Shown here: positions 53,370-62,890 of the stretch, one piece after another
Numbering within the stretch: position 1 is the first letter of the stretch
How the letters are laid out: every line of letters begins with the position of its first letter
Assembly (NCBI GenBank): GCA_964577615.1
Contig: CAZNZW010000006.1
Coordinates: 8,661-72,660 of the forward strand
Direction: 5' to 3'
Length of the DNA: 64,000 nt
Origin: QNYZ01 sp964577615
GTDB lineage: Bacteria; Desulfobacterota; Desulfobacteria; Desulfobacterales; QNYZ01
Position numbers and translations under genes: made by a program
The notes under the pieces: model-generated
The model's input: only the letters and a program-made list of their open reading frames with translations
Database searches by the model: none
Told to the model about the DNA's origin: nothing

Positions 53370-56066
53370 ATGAATTCGGAAATGCTTGCCAAGGGATATG
53401 CGCCCCGGGAAGTGGAAGCGAAATGGTATGATTTCTGGGAAAGTGAAAAAATGTTTGCCGCTGATGATGCCGGCGACCGGCCGGCGTATGCCATTGTCAT
53501 TCCGCCGCCCAATGTGACCGGCGTCCTGCATATGGGGCATGCATTGAATATTACCCTGCAGGATATCCTCTGCCGGTACCGGCGGCTGCGGGGGGACAAT
53601 GTCCTCTGGATGCCGGGCACGGACCATGCGGGCATTGCCACCCAGAATGTGGTGGAGCGTAAACTGGACGCGGAAGGCCGCAGTCGCCACGAACTCGGCC
53701 GGGAAAAATTTATCGAAGAAGTCTGGAAGTGGAAAGAGCAGTCCGGCAGCGCCATCATCAATCAGTTAAAGCGCCTGGGCGCTTCCTGTGACTGGGATCG
53801 TGAACGGTTTACCATGGATGAAGGCCTGTCGCGGGCCGTCCGGAAAGTGTTTGCCGCGCTGTACCGTCAGGGGTTGATTTATAAGGGAGACTACATCATC
53901 AACTGGTGCCATCGCTGCTGCACGGCCCTGTCGGATCTGGAAGTCGAGCATGAAGATATCCAGGGCCACCTTTATCACGTCCGGTATCCGTTTCCCGACG
54001 GATCCGGCGACATCGTGGTGGCCACCACCCGGCCCGAAACCATGCTGGGAGATACGGCCGTGGCGGTTCACCCCGATGACGAGCGCTATCGGGATCTGGC
54101 CCACACGGAAGTGATCCTGCCGCTGATGGACCGGCCGATTCCCATCATCCGGGACCGGTATGTGGACATGTCTTTTGGCACCGGGGGATTGAAGGTGACG
54201 CCGGCCCATGACCCCAATGATTTTGAGATCGGCCGCAGTCACGATCTGGCCGTCATCAAGGTCATTGGCGATGACGGGAAAATGACGGCGGCCGCCGGTA
54301 AATTTGCAGGCATGGATCGCTTTGCGTGCCGTGAGGCCATTGTGAAGGCCCTGGATGCCGAGGGCCGGCTGGTCAAGATTGAACCCCACGATCACAGCGT
54401 CGGTCATTGTTATCGCTGCCATACGATCGTGGAACCGAATCTGTCCAAACAATGGTTTGTTAAAACCCAGCCCCTGGCTGAAAAGGCCATCGCCGCGGTC
54501 AAGGACAAAAAGACGCGGATTGTGCCGTCTTCGTGGAATAAATCATATTTCAACTGGATGGATAATATCCGGGACTGGTGCATTTCCCGTCAGATCTGGT
54601 GGGGCCACCAGATTCCCGCATGGACCTGCGGTGAATGCGGTCATCTGATGGTCGAGGCGGAAACGCCCGCCCGGTGCGCCAAGTGCGACAGCCCGGACCT
54701 GGTCCAGGAAACCGATGTGCTGGACACCTGGTTCAGCTCCGCCCTGTGGCCGTTTTCCACCATGGGGTGGCCCGATCAGACCCCGCTGCTGGAAACGTTT
54801 TACCCCACATCCGTATTGATGACCGGGTTTGACATCCTCTTTTTCTGGGTGGCGCGGATGATGATGATGGGACTGCATTTTATGGATGACATCCCTTTTA
54901 AAGATGTCTACGTGCACGCCCTGGTGCGGGATAAACACGGTGACAAGATGAGCAAGTCCAAGGGAAATGTCATCGATCCGCTGACGGTGATCGACGAATA
55001 CGGCACCGATGCGTTCCGGTACACCCTGGCGGCCTTTGCCGCCCAGGGACGGGATATCCGAATGGACGAAAAACGGGTGGACGGGTATCGGCATTTTATC
55101 AACAAAATATGGAATGCCGCCCGATTTGCCCTGATGCATATTCAGAAAGATCCAGCCCTGGCCGGCGGTGCCGACGGGAACGGCCAGGCGGTTGACCGGG
55201 ATGAATTGTCCCTGATTGACCGCTGGATTCTATCCCGGCTGCACAACGTGACCGGCGCGGTTGCCGTGGCTCTGGACGAATACCGGTTCAACGATGCCGC
55301 CGGGGCCCTCTACCGGTTCATCTGGCACGAACTGTGCGACTGGTATCTGGAAGCGGTCAAACCGGTCCTGTATGGCAAGGCCGGCGAAAAACAGCAGAGC
55401 GCCAGCCGGCGGGTGCTGGCCCGGGTATTGAAAGATGCGCTGGTACTGCTCCATCCGTTTGCGCCTTTTGTCAGCGAGGAGATCTGGCACAAGCTTCCCA
55501 ATGCCGGCGGCTCGATTATGGCGGCCGTTTTTCCGGATATGGCGTCCGATTATGCCACCGTCGTGGTGCCGGATCCCCGGGCCGAAGCGGAGATGGATCT
55601 GGTTTCCGGTATTATCGGGGCCGTGCGAAATATCCGGGGAGAGATGAATATTCCCCCGGCCGGTAAACTGGCGGTTGCCATTCAATCCAGTGATGCCGCC
55701 GTCCGGGCGGATGTTGAAAAAAATCAGGCGATGATTGTCGATCTGGCCGTTTTGAAGCAATTCACCGTATCCGCTCCCGGCGAGCGGCCCGGCGCGGCGG
55801 CAACGGCGGTAGTGGCCGGTGTCACCGTGTATGTGTCTCTGGCCGGCGCGATCGATTTTGCCCGGGAAATTCCCCGGCTGGAAAAAGCCGTCAAAAAGCT
55901 GGATGGGGAAATCAGCGGGCTGGAGAAGAAGCTGAACAATCCTAATTATACTGGAAAAGCACCGGCCGATGTGGTGGCCAAGACCCGGGAGAAACATGCC
56001 GGGCTGCAGGATAAGCGTCAGAAGCTTGAAGCCAACCTGACCCGCATCCGCGCGCTTTCCAGTTGA
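53370..56066 (+). CDS. valS: Valine--tRNA ligase
   Basis: 898-aa class I synthetase. HIGH-type site PPPNVTGVLHMGHALN, editing domain with TTRPETMLGDTAVAVHP, KMSKS site GDKMSKSKGNVIDP, anticodon-binding domain after about residue 650 and a C-terminal coiled-coil (IPRLEKAVKKLDGEISGLEKKL). Full length. Confidence 0.97.
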   Translation: MNSEMLAKGYAPREVEAKWYDFWESEKMFAADDAGDRPAYAIVIPPPNVTGVLHMGHALNITLQDILCRYRRLRGDNVLWMPGTDHAGIATQNVVERKLDAEGRSRHELGREKFIEEVWKWKEQSGSAIINQLKRLGASCDWDRERFTMDEGLSRAVRKVFAALYRQGLIYKGDYIINWCHRCCTALSDLEVEHEDIQGHLYHVRYPFPDGSGDIVVATTRPETMLGDTAVAVHPDDERYRDLAHTEVILPLMDRPIPIIRDRYVDMSFGTGGLKVTPAHDPNDFEIGRSHDLAVIKVIGDDGKMTAAAGKFAGMDRFACREAIVKALDAEGRLVKIEPHDHSVGHCYRCHTIVEPNLSKQWFVKTQPLAEKAIAAVKDKKTRIVPSSWNKSYFNWMDNIRDWCISRQIWWGHQIPAWTCGECGHLMVEAETPARCAKCDSPDLVQETDVLDTWFSSALWPFSTMGWPDQTPLLETFYPTSVLMTGFDILFFWVARMMMMGLHFMDDIPFKDVYVHALVRDKHGDKMSKSKGNVIDPLTVIDEYGTDAFRYTLAAFAAQGRDIRMDEKRVDGYRHFINKIWNAARFALMHIQKDPALAGGADGNGQAVDRDELSLIDRWILSRLHNVTGAVAVALDEYRFNDAAGALYRFIWHELCDWYLEAVKPVLYGKAGEKQQSASRRVLARVLKDALVLLHPFAPFVSEEIWHKLPNAGGSIMAAVFPDMASDYATVVVPDPRAEAEMDLVSGIIGAVRNIRGEMNIPPAGKLAVAIQSSDAAVRADVEKNQAMIVDLAVLKQFTVSAPGERPGAAATAVVAGVTVYVSLAGAIDFAREIPRLEKAVKKLDGEISGLEKKLNNPNYTGKAPADVVAKTREKHAGLQDKRQKLEANLTRIRALSS

Positions 56067-56095
56067 GACGGAAACCCGATGAGAGAAGGTGACCG

Positions 56096-57103
56096 ATGAT
56101 TCCCATTCGCGATACGATCCCCTCCCGGACCTACCCGGTGGTGACGACGGCCATCATCGGGATCAATGTGCTCGTTTTTCTGCTCCAGCTGGCCGTTGGG
56201 GGGGATGGGGGGCGTCTGGTATACATGTACGGGCTGGTGCCGGCCCGGTATACCGATCCGCGACTGTCTCACTATTTTACACTGGGGCAGCAGGCGTTCG
56301 CGTTTCTCAGTTTCATGTTTCTGCATGGCGGGTTCTGGCATCTTCTGGGCAATATGTGGACGCTCTGGATCTTTGGCGATAATGTCGAGGATCAGCTGGG
56401 ACCGTTTCGGTATGCGGTCTTCTATCTGGCCTGCGGTCTGGCCTCCGGTCTGGCACATCTGATGCTCAATGCCGGGTCCAATGTGCCCACCATCGGCGCC
56501 AGCGGCGCCATTGCCGGGGTCATGGGCGCGTATTTCATCCTTTACCCCGGTGCCAAAGTGCTGACCCTGATACCGATTCTTATTATCCCGTTTTTTTTCG
56601 AAATACCGGCGTACTTCTTTCTCGGTTTCTGGTTTCTGCTTCAGTTTTTCAATGCCACGGCCGGCCCGGGCGGCGGTGGGGGAATTGCGTGGTGGGCGCA
56701 TATCGGCGGGTTTCTTTTCGGCATCATTTTCCTTAAAATTTCCCAGGCCATTCCCCGTACCGGGGCCTCGAAGGCCATTGCGCGGGCCACCGCCCGGAAA
56801 CGGACCGATCGCCTTCAGGTGATCCGCCCGGCTCATCCCGGCGGCAATGACCCCAATCTGTACAGTACGATTGACGTTACCCCCCAGGAAGCCCTGCGGG
56901 GAACCCAGAAAATCGTCAACATTCCCTGGGGCGGACAGAAACGTCTGCTTAAGGTGATTGTGCCGGCCGGCATTGACGGCGGTCACGACCTGAGGCTGAA
57001 AGGGCAGGGGCGGCTGATGCCTGATGGCCGGCGGGGCGATCTTTTATTAAAGGTACGGCTTAGCGATCCTGTCTCCGGGCACGAGGGGCATGGCTCATTG
57101 TGA
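56096..57103 (+). CDS. Rhomboid intramembrane protease fused to a DnaJ C-terminal-like domain
   Basis: 335 aa. Residues 15-215 form a six-helix rhomboid core. HGGFWHLLGNMWTLWIFGDNVED is the conserved L1-H2 region; the catalytic Ser136 lies in GASGAIAGVMG and His202 in AHIGG. After a basic linker, residues 255-325 read LYSTIDVTPQEALRGTQKIV, RLLKVIVPAGIDGGHDLRLKGQG and RRGDLLLKVRL, the pattern of the DnaJ/CbpA C-terminal substrate-binding domain. A cytoplasmic chaperone-like tail on a membrane protease is unusual. No J-domain is present. Confidence 0.85.
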   Translation: MIPIRDTIPSRTYPVVTTAIIGINVLVFLLQLAVGGDGGRLVYMYGLVPARYTDPRLSHYFTLGQQAFAFLSFMFLHGGFWHLLGNMWTLWIFGDNVEDQLGPFRYAVFYLACGLASGLAHLMLNAGSNVPTIGASGAIAGVMGAYFILYPGAKVLTLIPILIIPFFFEIPAYFFLGFWFLLQFFNATAGPGGGGGIAWWAHIGGFLFGIIFLKISQAIPRTGASKAIARATARKRTDRLQVIRPAHPGGNDPNLYSTIDVTPQEALRGTQKIVNIPWGGQKRLLKVIVPAGIDGGHDLRLKGQGRLMPDGRRGDLLLKVRLSDPVSGHEGHGSL

Positions 57104-57117
57104 ACGCCCGGCGCCGG

Positions 57118-58032
57118 TCAGTCCCGCAGGACAAGTTGATATGACCGGATCATCGCGACGGGCTGGTACGATTTTTTGGCTTTGGCCAGATTGGGCTCCC
57201 CCATGTCGCTTTCCTTGTTAATGTAGCGGTATCCGTCAAACATCTGCCGGGCACACTGGCGGTCAAAGTACTGGTAGAGCCCCTTGATCCGGGAAAATGC
57301 CTTTTCAAAATGCAGTACGCCCATGTCATCGGTCAGGTAGGATCCGACGGCAAAAGCGCAGACCTCCGCATCGATGCGCAGCACCAGCGCATGAATCTCC
57401 AGCTCGTCCATATGCCAGATGGCATTGAGGGCGGCCAGTTTTTCGCAGGCCAGATCATTCTGGTCGTCGCCGTCGCACTGGCGTTCCAGGCACCAGGCTT
57501 CGATGAATTCGGCGCATTCATCGGCGTCGGCCGCCGTGGCGGTATCCACCCGGACCCGGCCGGTCGCCTCGTATTTCCGCTGAAATTGATTGACGAGGTT
57601 GCGCTTTTTGGAAAATTTATTCCCTTTCAGATGGGCCAGGTCGTCCTGCAGATAATTGTAGTCGTCGTATTCGGGATGCGGCACAATGGAAAATCCGGCT
57701 TCAATCCGTTCCCGTCCGAAACGGGTGATGTATTCTTCGGGAACAAACCAGTAGCGCTTGAAATCAAACGCGACGGCCAGCTCGTGCAGGGTTTCCGGGG
57801 AGGCTTCTTTTTCGGGAGATACCGGCAGGATCAGATGCCGTTTTTCCCTGTGGCGCCTGAACTCCGTGCCGATGACAAGCATATCGTCGTAAACCGTGGC
57901 CAGCGGGTGGTATTCGTCATTATGCCAGACAATGATCGACGGCAGAGAATAGGCGCAGATCGGGTATCGCTGGTGTTCAAAAAAGTGCTTATACCGGTGA
58001 AAATCGGCAGTGGTCAACAGGTTCAGGGACAT
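57118..58032 (-). CDS. DUF2156 (phosphatidylglycerol lysyltransferase C-terminal-like) protein
   Basis: 304 aa with the GNAT-like double fold of DUF2156: FEHQRYPICAYSLPSIIVWHNDEYHPLATVYDDMLVI in parts, FKRYWFVPEEYI, LKGNKFSKKRNLVNQFQRKY and YINKESDMGEPNLAKAKKSYQPV. The family transfers amino acids or acyl groups; the substrate here is unknown. Its start lies just before the N gap at 58071. Confidence 0.85.
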   Translation of the reverse strand: MSLNLLTTADFHRYKHFFEHQRYPICAYSLPSIIVWHNDEYHPLATVYDDMLVIGTEFRRHREKRHLILPVSPEKEASPETLHELAVAFDFKRYWFVPEEYITRFGRERIEAGFSIVPHPEYDDYNYLQDDLAHLKGNKFSKKRNLVNQFQRKYEATGRVRVDTATAADADECAEFIEAWCLERQCDGDDQNDLACEKLAALNAIWHMDELEIHALVLRIDAEVCAFAVGSYLTDDMGVLHFEKAFSRIKGLYQYFDRQCARQMFDGYRYINKESDMGEPNLAKAKKSYQPVAMIRSYQLVLRD

Positions 58033-58225
58033 GGTTCTATTTTTAATAATTTGGGTTGACGGTTGACGGTNNNNNNNNNNNNNNNNNNNNNNNNNNNNNN
58101 NNNNNNNNNNNNNNNNNNNNNNNNNNNNNNNNNNNNNNNNNNNNNNNNNNNNNNNNNNNNNNNNNNNNNNAACAGGTTCAGGGACATGGTTCTATTTTTA
58201 ATAATTTGGGTTGACGGTTGACGGT
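58016..58225. other. 100-N assembly gap with identical 55-bp flanks
   Basis: N fills 58071-58170. The 55 bases before (58016-58070) equal the 55 after (58171-58225) exactly, including the start of the DUF2156 gene (CATGGTTCTA). The second copy is therefore an artefact of contig joining. The flank ends in a tandem GTTGACGGTTGACGGT that may have stopped assembly. Confidence 0.85.
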
Positions 58226-58267
58226 CAGCGGGCGGTTGGCCGCAAGACGCGGTGATCGGTGGCCGTG

Positions 58268-58687
58268 TTATCTTTTCATGGGGGTGGCATCCGGCATTAT
58301 TTGAAACCCGATCTGTTCATAAAACCGGTGCGTATTTTTTTCCGCAATAAGGCCGACCCACAGCAATCCGGCTTTTTCGGCCTCAGCGGCCAGGCGCTGG
58401 ACCAGCCGGGTGCCGATGCCTTTATGGCGCCAGGCGGATGCTACCGTGACATCCTGGATGTAGGCGTCGCTGGCCCGGTCGCTGATGACGCGCCCGAACC
58501 CGACGATGCGGCCGGTTTCCATCGCGGCCAGAAAAAAATGACTCCCGGCGATAATCCGGCAGACCTGTTCCGGATCATCCTCGGGTTTTTCCCACCAGCC
58601 GGCCTGCCGGTAAAGGGCTGTGATCTGATCAATGTAGGCATCCGGAACCGGGGCATCCGAATCGGGAAGGAAACAATACTGGATCAT
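58268..58687 (-). CDS. GNAT family N-acetyltransferase
   Basis: 139 aa. Acetyl-CoA site VTVASAWRHKGIGTRLVQRL (R/QxxGxG/A), then FYEQIGF. Overlaps the diguanylate cyclase gene start region on the same strand by 4 nt. Substrate unknown. Confidence 0.9.
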   Translation of the reverse strand: MIQYCFLPDSDAPVPDAYIDQITALYRQAGWWEKPEDDPEQVCRIIAGSHFFLAAMETGRIVGFGRVISDRASDAYIQDVTVASAWRHKGIGTRLVQRLAAEAEKAGLLWVGLIAEKNTHRFYEQIGFQIMPDATPMKR

Positions 58688-59622
58688 GACTGCGCGGGAA
58701 AATCCGACGGTTCGACAGGTGCCGGAAGTGTTGTCACGCGGTTGCGTCCTGAGTTTTTGGATAGGTACATGGCCTTGTCGGCTTTTTTCACAAAGGCCTC
58801 GTTATCCTCGCCGTATAAATATTCTGCGACGCCGATGCTGATGGTGATGGTGACTTTTTCATTTTCGCGGGGCACGAATATCAATTTTTCCACAGACTCT
58901 CGAATCCGATGGGCCACGGTCTCTGCTTCGCAGCAGCTTGTCTGGGGCAGGATGACGGTAAATTCCTCGCCGCCGTACCGATAGGCGCTGTCCATGCTGC
59001 GCAGACAGGATTGAATGGTTTTTCCCAGCTGCCGCAAGACTTCGTTGCCCTCCTGGTGGCCGTACTGGTCGTTGTATTTTTTAAAAAAATCAATGTCCAG
59101 CAACAATAACGAGAGCGGTGCCCGATAGCGCCGGGCCCGGTTGATTTCATCTTTTAACCGCTGGTAAAAGTGGCGGGCATTGAACAATTTGGTAAGATCA
59201 TCGGTGATGGCCAGCCGGTTGAGCTCTTCCATGATAATCTTGCGTTCCATCCGCAGCTTCTGTTCGGCCAGGGTGCGTTCGATCCGCAGCTGCAGCTCTT
59301 CCGGGCGAAACGGCTTGACAACCATGTCGCTGGCCCCTTTTTCGACCGCTTTTTCATAGGAGAATTCGCGCCCGTGGCCGGTCATGACAATGACATCGAC
59401 CGTCTCATAGGTTTCTTTGATTTTTTTGGCCAGATCCAGACCGCTTAATCCGGGCAGTACGATATCGGTGACAACCACCTGGACGGTGTTTGTTTTTAAA
59501 ACCTCAAGCGCCGCTTCCGCACTGTCGGCCGATGTGCACTGATATTTCTTGGCTTCCAGAAACTCTGTCAGGAAATGCCGGATATCTTTATTATCGTCAA
59601 CGATGAGGATATGAATGATCAT
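58684..59622 (-). CDS. Response regulator diguanylate cyclase (REC-GGEEF)
   Basis: 312 aa from the ATG at 59622; a TTG at 59634 is less likely. Receiver domain at 1-120 with phosphoacceptor Asp in VVVTDIVLPGLSG and Lys in MVVKPFRPEE. The GGEEF domain has the active motif RYGGEEF and an RxxD inhibitory site (RSMD) five residues before it. It makes c-di-GMP under a phosphorelay and is probably product-inhibited. The cognate kinase is not in the window. Confidence 0.94.
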   Translation of the reverse strand: MIIHILIVDDNKDIRHFLTEFLEAKKYQCTSADSAEAALEVLKTNTVQVVVTDIVLPGLSGLDLAKKIKETYETVDVIVMTGHGREFSYEKAVEKGASDMVVKPFRPEELQLRIERTLAEQKLRMERKIIMEELNRLAITDDLTKLFNARHFYQRLKDEINRARRYRAPLSLLLLDIDFFKKYNDQYGHQEGNEVLRQLGKTIQSCLRSMDSAYRYGGEEFTVILPQTSCCEAETVAHRIRESVEKLIFVPRENEKVTITISIGVAEYLYGEDNEAFVKKADKAMYLSKNSGRNRVTTLPAPVEPSDFPAQS

Positions 59623-59696
59623 AGTCGAATTCAAATATTAGCGTGATTGTCAAAAATATCGTATTTAACCATTTTTGCAAGAAAAATATAGGATCA

Positions 59697-59711
59697 ACCG
59701 TTTTAAACGGT
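59697..59711. other. 15-bp palindrome in the lepA upstream region
   Basis: ACCGTTT-T-AAACGGT. The one-base centre is too small for an RNA hairpin, so a dimeric protein-binding site is more likely. The AT-rich 261-bp region (59623-59883) otherwise shows no gene; it must hold promoters for lepA and the cyclase. Confidence 0.35.
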
Positions 59712-59883
59712 CTTTATTTTAGATTCGGTTGGTGATTTTACCCGAGTTTGCTTAGAAAATCCACTATTTCCTGAAAAAATCTTTTGAAATGGCCCGATGA
59801 TATATTCGCTATTGATGTCTATCATTGCCCGATATAAAGATAATACAAATCGGAATTAAACCACAGCGAAGAAGAAATATCAC

Positions 59884-61689
59884 ATGCAGATAATGAAAAA
59901 TGTACGAAATTTCAGTATCATCGCTCATATTGATCATGGGAAGTCGACTTTGTCGGACCGGTTGATTCAGGCGACCGGGATGGTGTCCGACCGGGATTTC
60001 AAGGATCAGATTTTAGACACCATGGATATCGAGCGGGAACGGGGAATCACGATTAAAAGCCAGACCATCTGCCTGCCGTATACGGCCGCCGACGGCGACC
60101 GCTATGCCCTCAACCTGATTGATACGCCCGGCCATGTTGATTTTTCCTATGAAGTATCCCGGGCACTGGCCTCCTGCGAAGGAGCGCTTCTGCTCATCGA
60201 TGCCAGCCAGGGGGTCGAGGCGCAGACCCTGGCCAATTTTTATCTGGCGCTGGAAGATGACCTGGAAGTGATTCCGGTGGTCAATAAAATTGACCTGCCT
60301 TCGGCGGATATCGATCGGGTCAAGGGACAGCTCGACAAAGACCTCGGGCTGGATCCGGACGACGCCATTTTCGTATCGGCCAAGGAAGGGATCGGGATTG
60401 ATGCGATCCTGGAAGGCGTGGTCCGCCGCCTGCCGCCGCCGCAGGGGGATCCGTCTGCGCCGTTACAGGCGCTGATCTTTGACAGCCACTACGATTCATT
60501 CCGGGGAACGGTGGTTCATTTCAGGGTTTTCCAGGGAACGATCCGGCCCGGGGACTGGGTGCAGTTTATGTCCAATGGTGCCGCGTATAAAGTGGAGGAA
60601 GTGGGGCTGTTCAGCCTGGAGCGGGAACCGGCACCGGCGCTTTCTGCCGGTCAGGTCGGGTATCTGATCGCCGGGATTAAAACGGTCAGCGATACCCGAT
60701 GCGGCGACACGGTAACCCTGCGGGATCAGCCCTGCCAGACGCCCTTGCCCGGATTCAAGGAAGCCAAACCCGTGGTTTTCTCGTCGATTTATCCGGTGGC
60801 GTCCGATGGCTATGAGGATCTGGCCGTCGGTCTGGAAAAACTGAAACTGAACGATGCCGCGCTGGTCTACGAAAAAGACTCTTCCGTGGCGCTGGGGTTC
60901 GGGTTCCGGTGCGGATTTCTGGGGCTGCTTCATCTGGAAGTGGTCCAGGAACGGCTCGAACGGGAATACGGGTTGTCGCTGATTCTGACGGCGCCGTCGG
61001 TCAGCTATGAGCTGATTTTAAATGACGGTACGGTGGCCCGTATCGATAATCCGGCGCAGTTTCCGGACCCGGCCGATATTCTCACGTGCCGGGAGCCCTA
61101 TATCCGGGCGGCTATTATTGTGCCGGATCGGTACATGGGGGCGGTGATGAAGCTCTGCCTGGACCGGCGGGGAATCAACAAAAACTACCAGTATCTGACG
61201 AGCAACCGGCTGGAAATGGTCTTTGAACTGCCGCTGGCTGAAGTGATCTATGAATTTTACGATAAACTGAAATCAGTCACCCAGGGATACGGCTCTTTCG
61301 ACTATGATTTGATCGATTACCGAAAGACCGATCTGGTCAAGCTTGATATTCTCATCAACGGGGAAAAGGTCGATGCCCTGTCACAACTGGTCCATCGGGA
61401 CGGGGCCGTGTCCCGGGCCCGGATGGCGTGCGCCAGATTAAGGGACGAAATCCCCCGTCAAATGTTTAAAATTGCGATCCAGGGTGCCATCGGCGGGACG
61501 GTGATCGCTCGAAAAACCGTGTCGGCCTTCCGGAAAGATGTAACGGCCAAATGCTATGGCGGTGATATTACTCGTAAACGTAAGCTGCTGGAGAAACAGC
61601 GAAAAGGAAAGAAGCGGATGAAAATGGTCGGCAAGGTGATGATCCCCCAGCAGGCGTTTTTAGCCGTTCTCAAAACCGATGCGGATTAG
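59884..61689 (+). CDS. lepA: Elongation factor 4 (LepA)
   Basis: 601-aa ribosome-associated GTPase. G1 AHIDHGKSTLSDRLI, G3 IDTPGHVDFSYEVSRAL, G4 NKIDLPSAD. The EF-G-like domains and the LepA-specific C-terminus (GGDITRKRKLLEKQRKGKKRMK) are complete. A start nine bases downstream at 59893 is possible. Confidence 0.97.
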   Translation: MQIMKNVRNFSIIAHIDHGKSTLSDRLIQATGMVSDRDFKDQILDTMDIERERGITIKSQTICLPYTAADGDRYALNLIDTPGHVDFSYEVSRALASCEGALLLIDASQGVEAQTLANFYLALEDDLEVIPVVNKIDLPSADIDRVKGQLDKDLGLDPDDAIFVSAKEGIGIDAILEGVVRRLPPPQGDPSAPLQALIFDSHYDSFRGTVVHFRVFQGTIRPGDWVQFMSNGAAYKVEEVGLFSLEREPAPALSAGQVGYLIAGIKTVSDTRCGDTVTLRDQPCQTPLPGFKEAKPVVFSSIYPVASDGYEDLAVGLEKLKLNDAALVYEKDSSVALGFGFRCGFLGLLHLEVVQERLEREYGLSLILTAPSVSYELILNDGTVARIDNPAQFPDPADILTCREPYIRAAIIVPDRYMGAVMKLCLDRRGINKNYQYLTSNRLEMVFELPLAEVIYEFYDKLKSVTQGYGSFDYDLIDYRKTDLVKLDILINGEKVDALSQLVHRDGAVSRARMACARLRDEIPRQMFKIAIQGAIGGTVIARKTVSAFRKDVTAKCYGGDITRKRKLLEKQRKGKKRMKMVGKVMIPQQAFLAVLKTDAD

Positions 61690-62474
61690 GAGTTCTTTTC
61701 CGGCGGCGTGGCTTTTTGTTTTCGAGCAGCCCGCCGGCCATCCTGGTAACATTTTCCGGCATACCAGTCGCATTGCCGGCAAATACCGCGGATAATACTG
61801 ACTTCCCGGGCGCGGAGGCGCATCCGGGTGCCGAAGTGGCGGATCTTGTTGATCCAGTAATCGGGATTGTCGGGTTTGATATAGTCGATCCGGACGAGCA
61901 GGTCTTTCAGGGCATCATACATGCCGTCCAGCTCGTGACGGCTGGCCAGGCGCGGCGGCCGGGGGACCGAAGGGGCGATGGTGGTCCGGTGCAGCTCGTA
62001 ACAGACCAGCATGACGGCCTGGCCCAGGTTAATCGAAGAAAACCCGGCCGTGGGGATATTCAGCAGCCCGTGACACTGCCGCAGGTCCGTATTGGTCAGT
62101 CCCCGGTCTTCGGGGCCGAACACCACGGCCACCTGATTGTTGGCGGAAAGGGCGGTGAGCCGTTCGGCCAGGGCCGATGGCGACGGGATGACCCGGCGCT
62201 GGCGGCCCACCCGGGCCGTGGTACCCGCCACATATTGAAAGTCGGCCAGGGCCTCGGGGAGCGTGGTGGTAAACGTGGCCGCCGCCAGGATATCCGCCGC
62301 TTCGTGGGTGGCCAGGGCCCGGGCCCGTTCCGGCTGGTAATTTTCGGGGTCCACGACAATGAGTCGATCAAACCCCATGTTGTGCATGGCCCGGGCAGCG
62401 GCCCCGATATTCTCCGAAAAGCGGGGCCGTACCAGCACAATGGCCACATGAGACCGCCGGATCGGGGTCGGCAT
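61686..62474 (-). CDS. TrmJ-like tRNA/rRNA 2'-O-methyltransferase (SpoU family)
   Basis: 262 aa. AIVLVRPRFSENIGAAARAMHNMGFDRLIVVDP in parts, VVFGPEDRGLTN and IPTAGFSSINLGQAVMLVCYEL are SPOUT TrmJ motifs for methylation of tRNA position 32. The C-terminal region ends Cys-rich (CRQCDWYAGKCYQ), as in deltaproteobacterial homologues. Overlaps the ndk stop (TAATG). Confidence 0.9.
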   Translation of the reverse strand: MPTPIRRSHVAIVLVRPRFSENIGAAARAMHNMGFDRLIVVDPENYQPERARALATHEAADILAAATFTTTLPEALADFQYVAGTTARVGRQRRVIPSPSALAERLTALSANNQVAVVFGPEDRGLTNTDLRQCHGLLNIPTAGFSSINLGQAVMLVCYELHRTTIAPSVPRPPRLASRHELDGMYDALKDLLVRIDYIKPDNPDYWINKIRHFGTRMRLRAREVSIIRGICRQCDWYAGKCYQDGRRAARKQKATPPEKNS

Positions 62475-62890
62475 TATCCGACGATTTCCAACTGGCTGAA
62501 GAAGTAGCCGATTTCAAAAGCCGCTGTTTCCGGGGCATCCGAACCGTGGACGATATTTTTTTCGATATCGGTGGCGAAATCGTGGCGGATCGTTCCCTCG
62601 GCGGCCTCTTTATAATTCGTCGCGCCCATGAGCTCGCGATAGCGGCGAATGGCGTCTTTGCCTTCCAGCACCATGACGACGCACGGACCGGAGGTCATAA
62701 AGGCGGTCAGGCTGGTGAAAAACGGTTTGTCTTTATGGACGGCGTAAAAGCCTTCGGCCTGACGCGGAGACATGTGGATCATTTTCGCGGCGACCACTTT
62801 GAGGTCGTTTTTTTCCAGCCGCTGGATGACTTCGCCGATGAGGCCCCGGGAAACGCCGTCCGGTTTGATAATTGATAATGTTCTTTCCAT
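62474..62890 (-). CDS. ndk: Nucleoside diphosphate kinase
   Basis: 138 aa. Starts ERTLSIIKPDGVSRGLIGEVI; the catalytic His is in NIVHGSDAPETAAFEI. Balances NTP pools. Co-transcribed with the TrmJ-like gene. Confidence 0.97.
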   Translation of the reverse strand: MERTLSIIKPDGVSRGLIGEVIQRLEKNDLKVVAAKMIHMSPRQAEGFYAVHKDKPFFTSLTAFMTSGPCVVMVLEGKDAIRRYRELMGATNYKEAAEGTIRHDFATDIEKNIVHGSDAPETAAFEIGYFFSQLEIVG

